Virus record (IMG/VR): IMGVR_UViG_3300034073_004308
Span: 1-44,620 of that record
Reading direction: 5' to 3' (one strand)
Length of the DNA stretch: 44,620 nt
From: a virus
Both the position numbers and the translations under genes were made by a program. Below, in pieces: positions 35,415 to 43,706 of the stretch. Numbering within the stretch: position 1 is the stretch's first letter; each line of letters begins with the position of its first letter. Below the pieces are notes generated by a model. That model searched no databases. It worked only from the letters and a program-made list of their open reading frames with translations, and was not told the DNA's origin.

Positions 35415-37886
35415 ATGGGGGTGTCTGGTCTTTATGTAAAAGTTCTTGGAACCCCTATTGGTGGGATGTCCGAGGTCGATGGTGATGGGGACGGGTTTGT
35501 TAGCGGTCCGGGCGGTGACAAGTACCCCGCGCCGATAAAAAAGGCTGTTGATGGGCTTAACGAAATCCTTGTTCCTGCCAGCAATTTTGCTGAAGCAAAC
35601 AAAAAGAACCGACCTTGGGCGCCTTTACTGAGGGACGGGTGGACTCCCGAATTGCGCAAACAAATGGACGATGCGATTGATTTTGAGAAACGGTTAGCAC
35701 CGATAGCCGTCGCGTGGCTGAATAAATACGGAGACAATCCCAACGCACACAGTGTCATTGTGGCACTGTTCGACGGTGCACACAGCGTAATTGGGAACAG
35801 AGACGACCCGGATGGCAAAAAGTATTTTGAAGAATTACTGAAAAACCTTGGTGACGATGCAAACTCTAAAGAATCTCAAGATTTGTTGAAGTTCGTCAGG
35901 GATAACGGCGTTCCGGTAATGGCGCGCCACGCGAAAGTGAAAAAATGGAGCGATGATTACGTTAATCATGTAATTGAAGCGCTTAAACAAAACGGCGTGA
36001 AAGAAACACATCCGTTTTACAAAACGATGTTGGAGTACAAAAAATACGAAAATTCTCCCGCGCATTATCCAAACCCGATTGGCAGATGGTTGGGTCACAG
36101 CCTTATGGGGCTGGAGAAGAGCGGGAAAATTATTCAGTTCATGGCTGATGTGAAACGCGATGGCGCAGTCCCCGACGCAGATGAAGTTGCCAAAAAACTT
36201 GTAGAGAACAAAAATCGCCGAATTGGTATTGCCATATCTGAGGGTGGTCTGGAAAAGGTTTTGTCTGATGGGAAATACAAAAATTTGTTTGAAAATAATG
36301 GGCGGAATGCGTTCATTGATGCGTGGAAACTAGAGCGTAGGGATTCGCAAGAACGAAACAAATTAAGGAAGCAGATGGAGTTTCGTGCAGTTGCCGAACA
36401 GATGCTTTTTGGAATCCCTGTTGCTGGAAGCAAAAAATCTGCTCGTCCGGTGTACGGATTTTTTTTCGAGGATGGTGTTGAACAGATTGGCGTTAATGGT
36501 GGAACATATGGTCGTTTGACAATGGTTATGAAACGCGGTGTGGAAGAGCGTTCAACGATGACTGCCGGTGATTCGATTGCAGGACAATTTATGGGTGTTT
36601 CGCCACTAAATGACCCCAAGGGGATAGGTGTGCAGGGTGGCTGGGCGGGGACAGTGAATGACCAAAAGCCAGACTATTCGTCTTACAATAATCGATACTT
36701 CGAGGCTCAGATATTTGGCGGTGTAAAGATTGAAGATATCGCCTATATCGCTGTTCCTTTTAATTATAAGTTCGCGAATAAAGATGTTCAGAAACGGTTG
36801 GCTGAGTTGGGTGTTCCTATTCAGATTTTGCCAAGAGAAGGTAAATTTGTTGAACCGGGCGACCTTCAAGGCAAATCCGATAAGCGAGAGTCTGGTGTAC
36901 TGATTGCCGTTTCTGGTGAAGCAAGATTGTTTGAGGTTGACAAAGATGTCGGCTATCTGCTCGTGAATGGAGAAAGAATAGATGTTCCGAGTGTTTCAGC
37001 CGTGTTGAAATTCGGGTACTGGGATTTGGTTGATTCGGGAGAAAATGATAAAAAGAATTTGGCGGTGAAGGTTCTCGGTACGCCTATTGGCGGTATGTCT
37101 GAGATTGACGGCGACGGGGACGGGTTTGTTAGCGGTCCTGGTGGCGACAAATATCCTGCGCCACTAAAGCGGCAAATACGAGACTTAACTAAAGATTTGG
37201 CATCGCTATTTGGTAAAAGCAAAGATGAATTCGAAAAGTCTGAAGCAGGCAGAGAGTACAAACAAAGGCTCGAGAAAGTGCCAAAAGGTGTTGGTCGGGA
37301 TGTTCAGTTGGAAATGATTGCCGAAAAACAGGGATTCGATAAACCACCAAAGGTTGTCTCTGCGGATGAGATAGAGCGTCTCCGTAAAGAAGGTTGGATT
37401 ATTGCATATAGAGGATTAAGTACAGCCATGGTTGAGGGTGAAGATGGGAAAGGAACTGTCATAAAAGCGAAACAAATGGCTGACGATTTCAGAAGCGGTC
37501 AATATTTTGCGGGCATGGGGGTGCACGGCAACGGCATTAACTTTGCGCTAGATAGAGAAACTGCCGATATTTATGCTCAAGGGTTTTACGAAGACGGTGG
37601 CGAAGTGCTCGTTGTGGCAATTCCGCCAGACGCATTGATGTCTATCGAGGAAATGAAAAAAACAGTCGCCGAACATCGCGCGCGTATAGGGCGTGGGGAA
37701 ACAAATTTTTATGGTGATGACGATATAAGCCGTTCTTTGGCGGCGAGAGGTGTCAAGGGCACTAGGTTGAATGTTCTTGTTTCCAATGGTTGGGTCAGTG
37801 AAGTTGCTGAAGATAGTGATGCCGAACCAAATGTGGTTGTTGTTTACGATAGGTCAATGCTGGCAGTGCAGGAGAGGTCCAAATGA
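35415..37886 (+). CDS. Giant modular protein with two KVLGTPIGG modules and ADP-ribosyltransferase-like regions, 823 aa
   Basis: Two near-identical modules (residues ~8-44 and ~551-587) begin VKVLGTPIGGMSE and continue DGDGDGF and SGPGGDKYPAP, a calcium-loop-like D-x-D-G-D-G pattern. Between them, residues ~320-500 contain VEERSTMTAGDSI and NNRYFEAQIFGGVKIEDIAY, like the S-T and E-x-Q motifs of DUF3626/phage-type ADP-ribosyltransferase folds. After module 2, residues ~655-790 have IIAYRGLS, a FAGMGVHGNGINFALDRETA block and ARGVKGTRLNVLVSNG, again ART-like. Possibly a virion-borne effector. GTG at 35421 has TAAAAT six bases upstream and may be the true start. Confidence 0.76.
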   Translation: MGVSGLYVKVLGTPIGGMSEVDGDGDGFVSGPGGDKYPAPIKKAVDGLNEILVPASNFAEANKKNRPWAPLLRDGWTPELRKQMDDAIDFEKRLAPIAVAWLNKYGDNPNAHSVIVALFDGAHSVIGNRDDPDGKKYFEELLKNLGDDANSKESQDLLKFVRDNGVPVMARHAKVKKWSDDYVNHVIEALKQNGVKETHPFYKTMLEYKKYENSPAHYPNPIGRWLGHSLMGLEKSGKIIQFMADVKRDGAVPDADEVAKKLVENKNRRIGIAISEGGLEKVLSDGKYKNLFENNGRNAFIDAWKLERRDSQERNKLRKQMEFRAVAEQMLFGIPVAGSKKSARPVYGFFFEDGVEQIGVNGGTYGRLTMVMKRGVEERSTMTAGDSIAGQFMGVSPLNDPKGIGVQGGWAGTVNDQKPDYSSYNNRYFEAQIFGGVKIEDIAYIAVPFNYKFANKDVQKRLAELGVPIQILPREGKFVEPGDLQGKSDKRESGVLIAVSGEARLFEVDKDVGYLLVNGERIDVPSVSAVLKFGYWDLVDSGENDKKNLAVKVLGTPIGGMSEIDGDGDGFVSGPGGDKYPAPLKRQIRDLTKDLASLFGKSKDEFEKSEAGREYKQRLEKVPKGVGRDVQLEMIAEKQGFDKPPKVVSADEIERLRKEGWIIAYRGLSTAMVEGEDGKGTVIKAKQMADDFRSGQYFAGMGVHGNGINFALDRETADIYAQGFYEDGGEVLVVAIPPDALMSIEEMKKTVAEHRARIGRGETNFYGDDDISRSLAARGVKGTRLNVLVSNGWVSEVAEDSDAEPNVVVVYDRSMLAVQERSK

Positions 37887-40258
37887 TTTCAGTTATGTCA
37901 ATACAGGAATCTAGGGACTTGGCTAAAGCCGTACAGGTTTTGACTCCGAAACAGAAGGCTGATTTTTACTACTACACATTGGTGGAAAACGAAGAACCGA
38001 AAAAAGTAATGAAAAGAATCAAAAATGGTGCTGAACAATCAACAGAAGTCAAACATCACGGAGAGTTTATTGTAAAAGTTCTCGGTACCCCTATCGGTGG
38101 TGTCGCAGATTTCGATGGTGACGGCGACGGGTTCAGGACTGGTCCCGGCGGAGAGGACAATATCCCCTACACGCCACCTGTTGACGAATTGGTTTCCTTG
38201 TTTAAAAAAGTTTTCAACAAGGTCAGAAACCTCCGCTCTGACGAATCGGCAACAGTGAATAAACTCGAATCCCGCACACCAAGCAATGAGCAACAGCGTT
38301 CGCTAAAAGCAGCACAGAACATACTCAAGGCACACGCCGAAATCTATGAGCGGTACACCAACAAGTTTGGCGATTTGACCAAAAACGAGAACGCCGTAAA
38401 AGCACTCAAATCTGTTTATCCAAATTTGGGTGATTCTGAACGCGCATTGGAAGATGGGGAAATCGCGAGAGCATTCGATAATGAGCCTCCCACACCAGCG
38501 GATATGGGCTTATTTTTGACCCTGCTCCGAAGGGGCGAGGAGCGCCCAGATGTTGCCTCGTTGCTTCGCGGTATCTCTCGCCGAGGAGACAGAAATGCGG
38601 CGGTCAAATACGACGGTGTGGCGGGAATAATTTCCGACGGCATAAAAAGCATCAAGGATGACCAACAGCGCCCAATGATGTATTCGTATTTGGATTTCCC
38701 GCCAGACCTTTCAGTTGACGGAGCGGACATTTCCAACATGAATAAACGGTTGTGGGGAATTGAAAGGGAATTCCTGCTTCCATTGGAGCAGTTAGGGATG
38801 TCGGACGACCAACTTGACTATCTCTATGGTGCGTATGTTGCCGACCACGAGTTTGTGCACGCAGAACATTACTACACTTGGCTCACATCCCAAAAATTTG
38901 TTATCGAACCCAAAACCAAGTCCGATGTCGCACGAAATCTTTTGATTTTGCAGAATCTGCAAAAGGAAGCAACCGTTGGTGCAAAAAATCCTAATTTCAA
39001 CATAACCGACGCGGACATCAAAGAGATGGAGGAATTCATTGCTCAGGGCATAGGTGTCGTCAAGGAAGCCATGAAAAAATTGCCCGATGAGGCGATGCCG
39101 GCATTTAATGTTCCGAGCATCAGGGATGTTTTGAACGGCGATTTGCTTGACAAATATGGACGCGAAAATATACCTGATGACATTTTGTGGATTATGGCGG
39201 CGAACAGGTTGGTTACACACTTTATTTCCAACGATGCTTATGGAAATGCTTTTGTTAACAAAAACGGTGACCGCGACAGTATCTTGGGGGTTATTAGAGA
39301 CCCGAATAGTTATCAGTGGTCGTTGTGGTTTGACAATATTAATAGAAATATGATGTCTTTGATTTTTGGTGACAGAGGTAGGCGCATGGTGCGCACGTCC
39401 CCGTATGCCGGAGTCAATTTTTCTGAATGGGTTGCCGAACAGCGAGCGGCAGATAAAATCGGTTTGACGCCACCTCATGAAGAACTTGTTGATGCTTGGA
39501 GAAAAATGTCGTCGTGGATTGAAAAGAAGGAAGCCAAACGAGACAATGTTCATGAGCACTCTGGTTTGTCTTTCAGTAAAACTGGTGCAATTGAAATTTC
39601 GTTGTGTTCTGGTTTGGCTAGTGCGACACCGAGGAAAGAAAACAAAAATCAGCAATATTCTGTGGATGAAACCAAAGAATCGAAAGTTTTGCTTGACGCG
39701 ATAGCAAGTTTGGTTAGGCGTGTCTATAGAAGAGGAAAGAGAATCGCAAAGAAATTGAAGCGAAAGACGGGAGATGATATGTCTGTTTACAACCAAAGGG
39801 TTGCCGAGTTCTATCTTGTCCAATCGAATGCTGTCGATATTAAGGGTGAGTCCCCTTACACGAACAATGCTTTGCGTGAAAGAATCAAGGCACGGGTGAT
39901 GGCTGGAAGCGAAGGTGGCAGACCTGGGCAGTGGTCTGCTCGTAAAGCACAGTTGGTAGCCGTCAGATACCGTAAGGCTGGCGGTGGGTACAAGAAGGGT
40001 AAGTCGCCGAACAAGAAGCAACGCTCGTTGAAGAAGTGGACGCGTGAGAAGTGGCGTACTTCTGACGGCAAACCAGCGTTGCGTGGAGGCAAAATGCGCA
40101 GGTATCTGCCCGATAAGGTGTGGGGTCGTTTGACGCCTGCGCAGAGAGCGGCGACTAACCGCAAAAAGATTGAGGGCGACAAGAGGGGGCGACAGTTTGT
40201 GGCGAACACTACGATTGCTGAGCGGAGGGCTGCGAGTTACCGCAACAGGAAAAAGTGA
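37883..40258 (+). CDS. Giant protein with KVLGTPIGG module, HExxH motif and DUF5872-like C-terminus, 791 aa
   Basis: The third module copy lies at residues ~64-95 (VKVLGTPIGGVADFDGDGDG). A helical central region includes DHEFVHAEHYY near residue 325, an HExxH zinc-peptidase-type motif. The C-terminal ~100 residues (GQWSARKAQLVAVRYRKAGG, RSLKKWTREKWRTSDGKPAL, KVWGRLTPAQRAATNRKK) are lysine/arginine-rich and fit DUF5872, found in phages and giant viruses and probably nucleic-acid binding. The ATG overlaps the previous stop (ATGA). Likely a virion or DNA-associated protein. Confidence 0.78.
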   Translation: MISVMSIQESRDLAKAVQVLTPKQKADFYYYTLVENEEPKKVMKRIKNGAEQSTEVKHHGEFIVKVLGTPIGGVADFDGDGDGFRTGPGGEDNIPYTPPVDELVSLFKKVFNKVRNLRSDESATVNKLESRTPSNEQQRSLKAAQNILKAHAEIYERYTNKFGDLTKNENAVKALKSVYPNLGDSERALEDGEIARAFDNEPPTPADMGLFLTLLRRGEERPDVASLLRGISRRGDRNAAVKYDGVAGIISDGIKSIKDDQQRPMMYSYLDFPPDLSVDGADISNMNKRLWGIEREFLLPLEQLGMSDDQLDYLYGAYVADHEFVHAEHYYTWLTSQKFVIEPKTKSDVARNLLILQNLQKEATVGAKNPNFNITDADIKEMEEFIAQGIGVVKEAMKKLPDEAMPAFNVPSIRDVLNGDLLDKYGRENIPDDILWIMAANRLVTHFISNDAYGNAFVNKNGDRDSILGVIRDPNSYQWSLWFDNINRNMMSLIFGDRGRRMVRTSPYAGVNFSEWVAEQRAADKIGLTPPHEELVDAWRKMSSWIEKKEAKRDNVHEHSGLSFSKTGAIEISLCSGLASATPRKENKNQQYSVDETKESKVLLDAIASLVRRVYRRGKRIAKKLKRKTGDDMSVYNQRVAEFYLVQSNAVDIKGESPYTNNALRERIKARVMAGSEGGRPGQWSARKAQLVAVRYRKAGGGYKKGKSPNKKQRSLKKWTREKWRTSDGKPALRGGKMRRYLPDKVWGRLTPAQRAATNRKKIEGDKRGRQFVANTTIAERRAASYRNRKK

Positions 40259-40698
40259 TTAATAAAAAATCCGCTCCACAAAAAACAGTTAAAAATATTG
40301 AGCGTGTCGGAAGTTGGGGTGGGGTGGAGTATCACCATACACTCGAATGTGGACATGTGGAGATACGAAAACGCCCTGCGAGAACGGAGCAGATTGCGTG
40401 CACTTGGTGTGTCGTCGCTTCCGAAACGGGGAGGCAGTTGCGGACGCTAACCGTTGTTCCGCCCCCTGTCACTGAAGAATTATGGGATTTCTATGACCAA
40501 GATATTGTTGATGAGGTCGGTATCGCCCGTATGCAGTCGGCGCTTGCCAGTGCTTTCGGATGCCCTAATGAAAGCGTTGAAATTGTGTCATCTGTTGACG
40601 ACGATGGTCGGTTGGTTGTCAACTATGCGACGGTGTTGCTGGGTTACGACCAAATAAAACAAATTGTGGCTGGTCGTCAGAATACTGTTGACATTTGA
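40255..40698 (+). CDS. Hypothetical protein with zinc motif, 147 aa
   Basis: LECGHVEIRKRPARTEQIAC followed by CTWC: Cys/His ligands for a zinc ribbon at residues ~30-52. The rest has an acidic helical part and a beta C-terminus (SVDDDGRLVVNYATVLLGYD). GTG start overlapping the upstream TGA. Its end contains the -35 of the whiB promoter. Not recognised. Confidence 0.72.
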   Translation: MINKKSAPQKTVKNIERVGSWGGVEYHHTLECGHVEIRKRPARTEQIACTWCVVASETGRQLRTLTVVPPPVTEELWDFYDQDIVDEVGIARMQSALASAFGCPNESVEIVSSVDDDGRLVVNYATVLLGYDQIKQIVAGRQNTVDI

Positions 40699-40717
40699 GC
40701 GCTGTAGGCAATACGAT
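40688..40717 (+). promoter_or_regulatory. Promoter for whiB and primase
   Basis: TTGACA (40688-40693), 18 bp, TACGAT (40712-40717); ATG at 40726 is 8 bases beyond. Confidence 0.7.
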
Positions 40718-40725
40718 ATTGCCCC

Positions 40726-41118
40726 ATGACGACAGAACTCACCAACAGTTACTATTTGCCGTTCGACACCTCACTCGCTGCCTGTCGAGGTAGTGCGGAA
40801 ATCAGTCTGTTCTATCCAAAAGGTGAGTCATCTGCTCATGTCCGTTCAAGGGAACAGAAGAAAGCGATTTCTATTTGCATGGGTTGTGAAGTTCGTGAAC
40901 CTTGTGCGGAGTATGCAATCAAAAACGAGTCATTCGGCATTTGGGGTGGCATGACGGAATCGGAACGCGAGTATCACCGCATCGAGCGAAACATCGCGCT
41001 GCCTCAGGGAACCGTTTCGGATGTTGCGAAACGAACACGGAGACTTTACAACGACAAGGAGAGCAAACGACGCAAACGGCAGGCGCTCGCTCTTCAGAAC
41101 AAAGAGGAAACCAAGTAG
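40726..41118 (+). CDS. WhiB-family iron-sulfur transcription regulator, 130 aa
   Basis: Four conserved cysteines (Cys20, Cys51, Cys54, Cys60 in CMGCEVREPC) for a [4Fe-4S] cluster, then GIWGGMTESER and a basic C-terminus (KESKRRKRQ) for DNA contact: the full WhiB architecture. WhiB-like proteins bind region 4 of the housekeeping sigma factor in Actinobacteria. Phage copies (for example WhiBTM4) can repress host whiB and affect superinfection. Transcribed with the primase, 3 bases downstream. Confidence 0.95.
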   Translation: MTTELTNSYYLPFDTSLAACRGSAEISLFYPKGESSAHVRSREQKKAISICMGCEVREPCAEYAIKNESFGIWGGMTESEREYHRIERNIALPQGTVSDVAKRTRRLYNDKESKRRKRQALALQNKEETK

Positions 41119-41121
41119 CCG

Positions 41122-42876
41122 ATGCCAAATGTTTCATCTCCAACAGTTCAGTCATTTTTGGACAAACTCAATGGTGTCCGAGCGACTGGTTCTGGTTGGC
41201 AGGCTCGATGCCCATGCAGGAACGACGATGACAATCCATCTCTTTCCATTGGGCAAGGCAATGACGGGCGCGTATTAGTCACCTGCCATCGCGGTGGCGG
41301 GTGCGATGTGGTGGATATTTGCAAATCGCTGAACATGAAAGTGACTGAGTTGTATCCGCCACGACAGGAAGAGCGGAAACTTTCCCTTATCGCGACATAC
41401 GATTACAGGAACGAAAAGGGTGAGTTGCTTTATCAAAAACAGCGGTTCGTTGACCAATGGAACAAGAAGACATTCATGCAACGGCGCCCCGACCCAGACA
41501 ATCCCAAAAAATGGGTGTACTCACTTAACGGTGTCACGAAAGTTTTATATCGACTGCCACAGGTTTTGAAAGCAAAATCAGACGGCGAGACCATATGGTT
41601 GGTCGAAGGAGAGAAAGACGCAGACAATCTCGTAAAACTTGGTTGGTGTGCGACGACACCACCGAATGGTGCAGGGAAGTGGCAGGACAATTTCACTGAG
41701 ACTTTGGCTAACGCAAATGTCTACATCGTTGCTGACAACGATGCCCCCGGACGCGAGCATTCCGACCATGTGGCGAGCGTATTGCGTGATGCGGGGTGCT
41801 CCGTTATTCAGTGGGTTCCGCCAGCGAAATACAAAGATGTTTCCGACTTGCTAGCCGATGGTGGCTCACTTAATGACCTCTTGGAGTCAAAAGATGCAGA
41901 GCCTCTAACTGAGTCTGAGGCAAAAGAAGAAGAATCCGAGGAGCAAGACGAAATAGCGGTGGAAGAAGCGACCAGTTCGCTTGCGTCTGTCGCTCAGCAG
42001 GTGACAAAAGTTCTTTTGCGTGATGACCTCTCTGAAGATACCCGTATCGCGCGAGCGTCAATGCTTCTTAATCAAATAAACACCGAAAACGATTACGACA
42101 AGGGTCGTTTGGTCAATTGGCAAGAATTTTTGGGTGAGTCTGCTGATGAAAGTTATGATTGGGTAATTCCGCAACTTGTTGAGCGAGGCGAACGAATAAT
42201 GGTCGTCGCAGCCGAAGGTGTCGGAAAAACGATGCTCGCCAGACAGGTCGCCATTTGTGCTTCCGCTGGTTTGCATCCCTTCAATTTTTCTCGAATCAAA
42301 CCAATCAGGACTTTGACGATAGACCTAGAAAACCCTGAGAGAATCATCCGTAGAACATCGGCGAATATTATGGGTGCGGCTGTCAGGTTCGGTCATGTCA
42401 AATCAGTCGACGCTCATATTCTCATCAAGCCTGCTGGACTGAATCTATTGACGGCGAAAGACCGTCTTGTCGTTGAAGAAGCGGTTGAGACCATTAAGCC
42501 CGACATGCTGTTCATCGGACCTATCTACAAGTCGTTCATCGACCCAGGTGGACGAACATCTGAGGCTGTTGCGGTTGAGGTCGCTCGGTATTTTGACATG
42601 ATTCGCGACTACTACAACTGCACGCTTTGGCTTGAGCACCACGCCCCCCTCGGTACTTCTATGAGTACAAGGGATTTGCGTCCGTTTGGGTCTGCGGTTT
42701 GGTCGCGGTGGCCAGAGTTCGGTTTGGCTTTACACCCTGATGCGACTGCTGTTGGTGAATATGTTTACGATGTCCGCCATTTCCGTGGTGCCCGTGATGA
42801 GCGACCATTCCCGACTAAACTTAAGAGAGGGAAAGTTTTCCCGTTTGAACTGCTTGATTTGAGAGAACCAATATGA
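41122..42876 (+). CDS. Primase-helicase: CHC2-like zinc finger, TOPRIM, RecA-like ATPase, 584 aa
   Basis: N-terminal zinc module CPCRNDDDNPSLSI ... CHRGGGCD (Cys30, Cys32, Cys55, Cys61). TOPRIM domain with VEGEKDADNL (Glu162, ~158-170) and VADNDAPG (Asp205, Asp207). An acidic linker (~255-285) precedes a RecA/RepA-like ATPase with AEGVGKT (364-370) and a Walker B-like DMLFIGPIYK segment. It should synthesise primers and unwind or load at the phage fork. No ribosome site is seen. Downstream candidate terminase overlaps by ATGA. Confidence 0.92.
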   Translation: MPNVSSPTVQSFLDKLNGVRATGSGWQARCPCRNDDDNPSLSIGQGNDGRVLVTCHRGGGCDVVDICKSLNMKVTELYPPRQEERKLSLIATYDYRNEKGELLYQKQRFVDQWNKKTFMQRRPDPDNPKKWVYSLNGVTKVLYRLPQVLKAKSDGETIWLVEGEKDADNLVKLGWCATTPPNGAGKWQDNFTETLANANVYIVADNDAPGREHSDHVASVLRDAGCSVIQWVPPAKYKDVSDLLADGGSLNDLLESKDAEPLTESEAKEEESEEQDEIAVEEATSSLASVAQQVTKVLLRDDLSEDTRIARASMLLNQINTENDYDKGRLVNWQEFLGESADESYDWVIPQLVERGERIMVVAAEGVGKTMLARQVAICASAGLHPFNFSRIKPIRTLTIDLENPERIIRRTSANIMGAAVRFGHVKSVDAHILIKPAGLNLLTAKDRLVVEEAVETIKPDMLFIGPIYKSFIDPGGRTSEAVAVEVARYFDMIRDYYNCTLWLEHHAPLGTSMSTRDLRPFGSAVWSRWPEFGLALHPDATAVGEYVYDVRHFRGARDERPFPTKLKRGKVFPFELLDLREPI

Positions 42877-43505
42877 CAGAAAAAGGTTTGACTCGGGAGT
42901 TTCTCGCCGAGCGTGATGTGCGTATTTTCAAGATGCGTCAGGCGGGTGTGCCTATTGCGGAGATTTCGCGTCGTTTTGGCATGACCAACAATGCTGTACA
43001 CGGCTCTATTAGGCGTCAGTTGGGTAAGTTGAGTCAGGAAGCCCTCCTCGCCTATCCAGAGGTCTTACAGATGGAACTGGAGCGTCTGGACGCCCTTCAG
43101 AGCGCAATCTGGCCGCTCACGCAACACCGAAAAGTGAAAATGGATGACGGCACCGAGGTTGCGATGGAACCAGACATTAAGGCGGTGTCAACGGTTCTCG
43201 CAATTATTGACCGTCGTGCTCGTCTGTTGGGTATGGAGCAGTCCAATGTCAATGTAAATATGCAAACTTTCGGCAATCCGTCAGAGCAGAATCTTCGGGC
43301 TGTTTTGGCTGGCGCTCCCGGCGTCAAGGAATCGTCGAAGTTTGACCCCGAGACTGAGGCTAAGAAGTTGTTGTCGATTATGCGTGATGCTGGTGTTATT
43401 TCTGATAGTGCGCTTACTGGCTTGTTGGGAAATATGCCTGCGTTGACGGAGGGCGACGGAGACGAAGAGGAAAAACCTGAGGGTGAGGCAAGTCACACGA
43501 CTTAG
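42873..43505 (+). CDS. Candidate small terminase-like HTH protein, 210 aa
   Basis: N-terminal helix-turn-helix IAEISRRFGMTNNAVHGSIR, a coiled middle (ERLDALQSAIWPLTQ), VLAIIDRRARLLGME typical of phage small terminase or terminase-associated proteins, then an acidic tail. Small terminase subunits recognise the packaging site. No large subunit is visible within the window, so this remains a candidate. ATG overlaps the primase stop. Confidence 0.76.
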   Translation: MTEKGLTREFLAERDVRIFKMRQAGVPIAEISRRFGMTNNAVHGSIRRQLGKLSQEALLAYPEVLQMELERLDALQSAIWPLTQHRKVKMDDGTEVAMEPDIKAVSTVLAIIDRRARLLGMEQSNVNVNMQTFGNPSEQNLRAVLAGAPGVKESSKFDPETEAKKLLSIMRDAGVISDSALTGLLGNMPALTEGDGDEEEKPEGEASHTT

Positions 43506-43705
43506 TGCGTCTGCGCACAAGCATATTGTTTACAATATTCGGCATGCTCTTATCGCTTATAACAATAATTTTTGCTGGTTTGCTTTTCCACTTTGCGGTT
43601 CTGAACAGGTCTGTTGAAGATTACGAAGGATATGGCTTGCGTGAAAACAAAGCAAGCAAACCTGTTTTGGAAGAGAAATATTTTTCAGGACCTAACTGGT
43701 TCTAA
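43505..43705 (+). CDS. Single-pass membrane protein, 66 aa
   Basis: MRLRTSILFTIFGMLLSLIT followed by IIFAGLLFHFAVL: one long or two short transmembrane helices, then a soluble tail with EKYFSGPNW. GTG start overlapping the upstream TAG. Could be a small holin-like or lipoprotein-free envelope protein; no proof. Confidence 0.66.
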   Translation: MRLRTSILFTIFGMLLSLITIIFAGLLFHFAVLNRSVEDYEGYGLRENKASKPVLEEKYFSGPNWF

Positions 43706-43706
43706 A

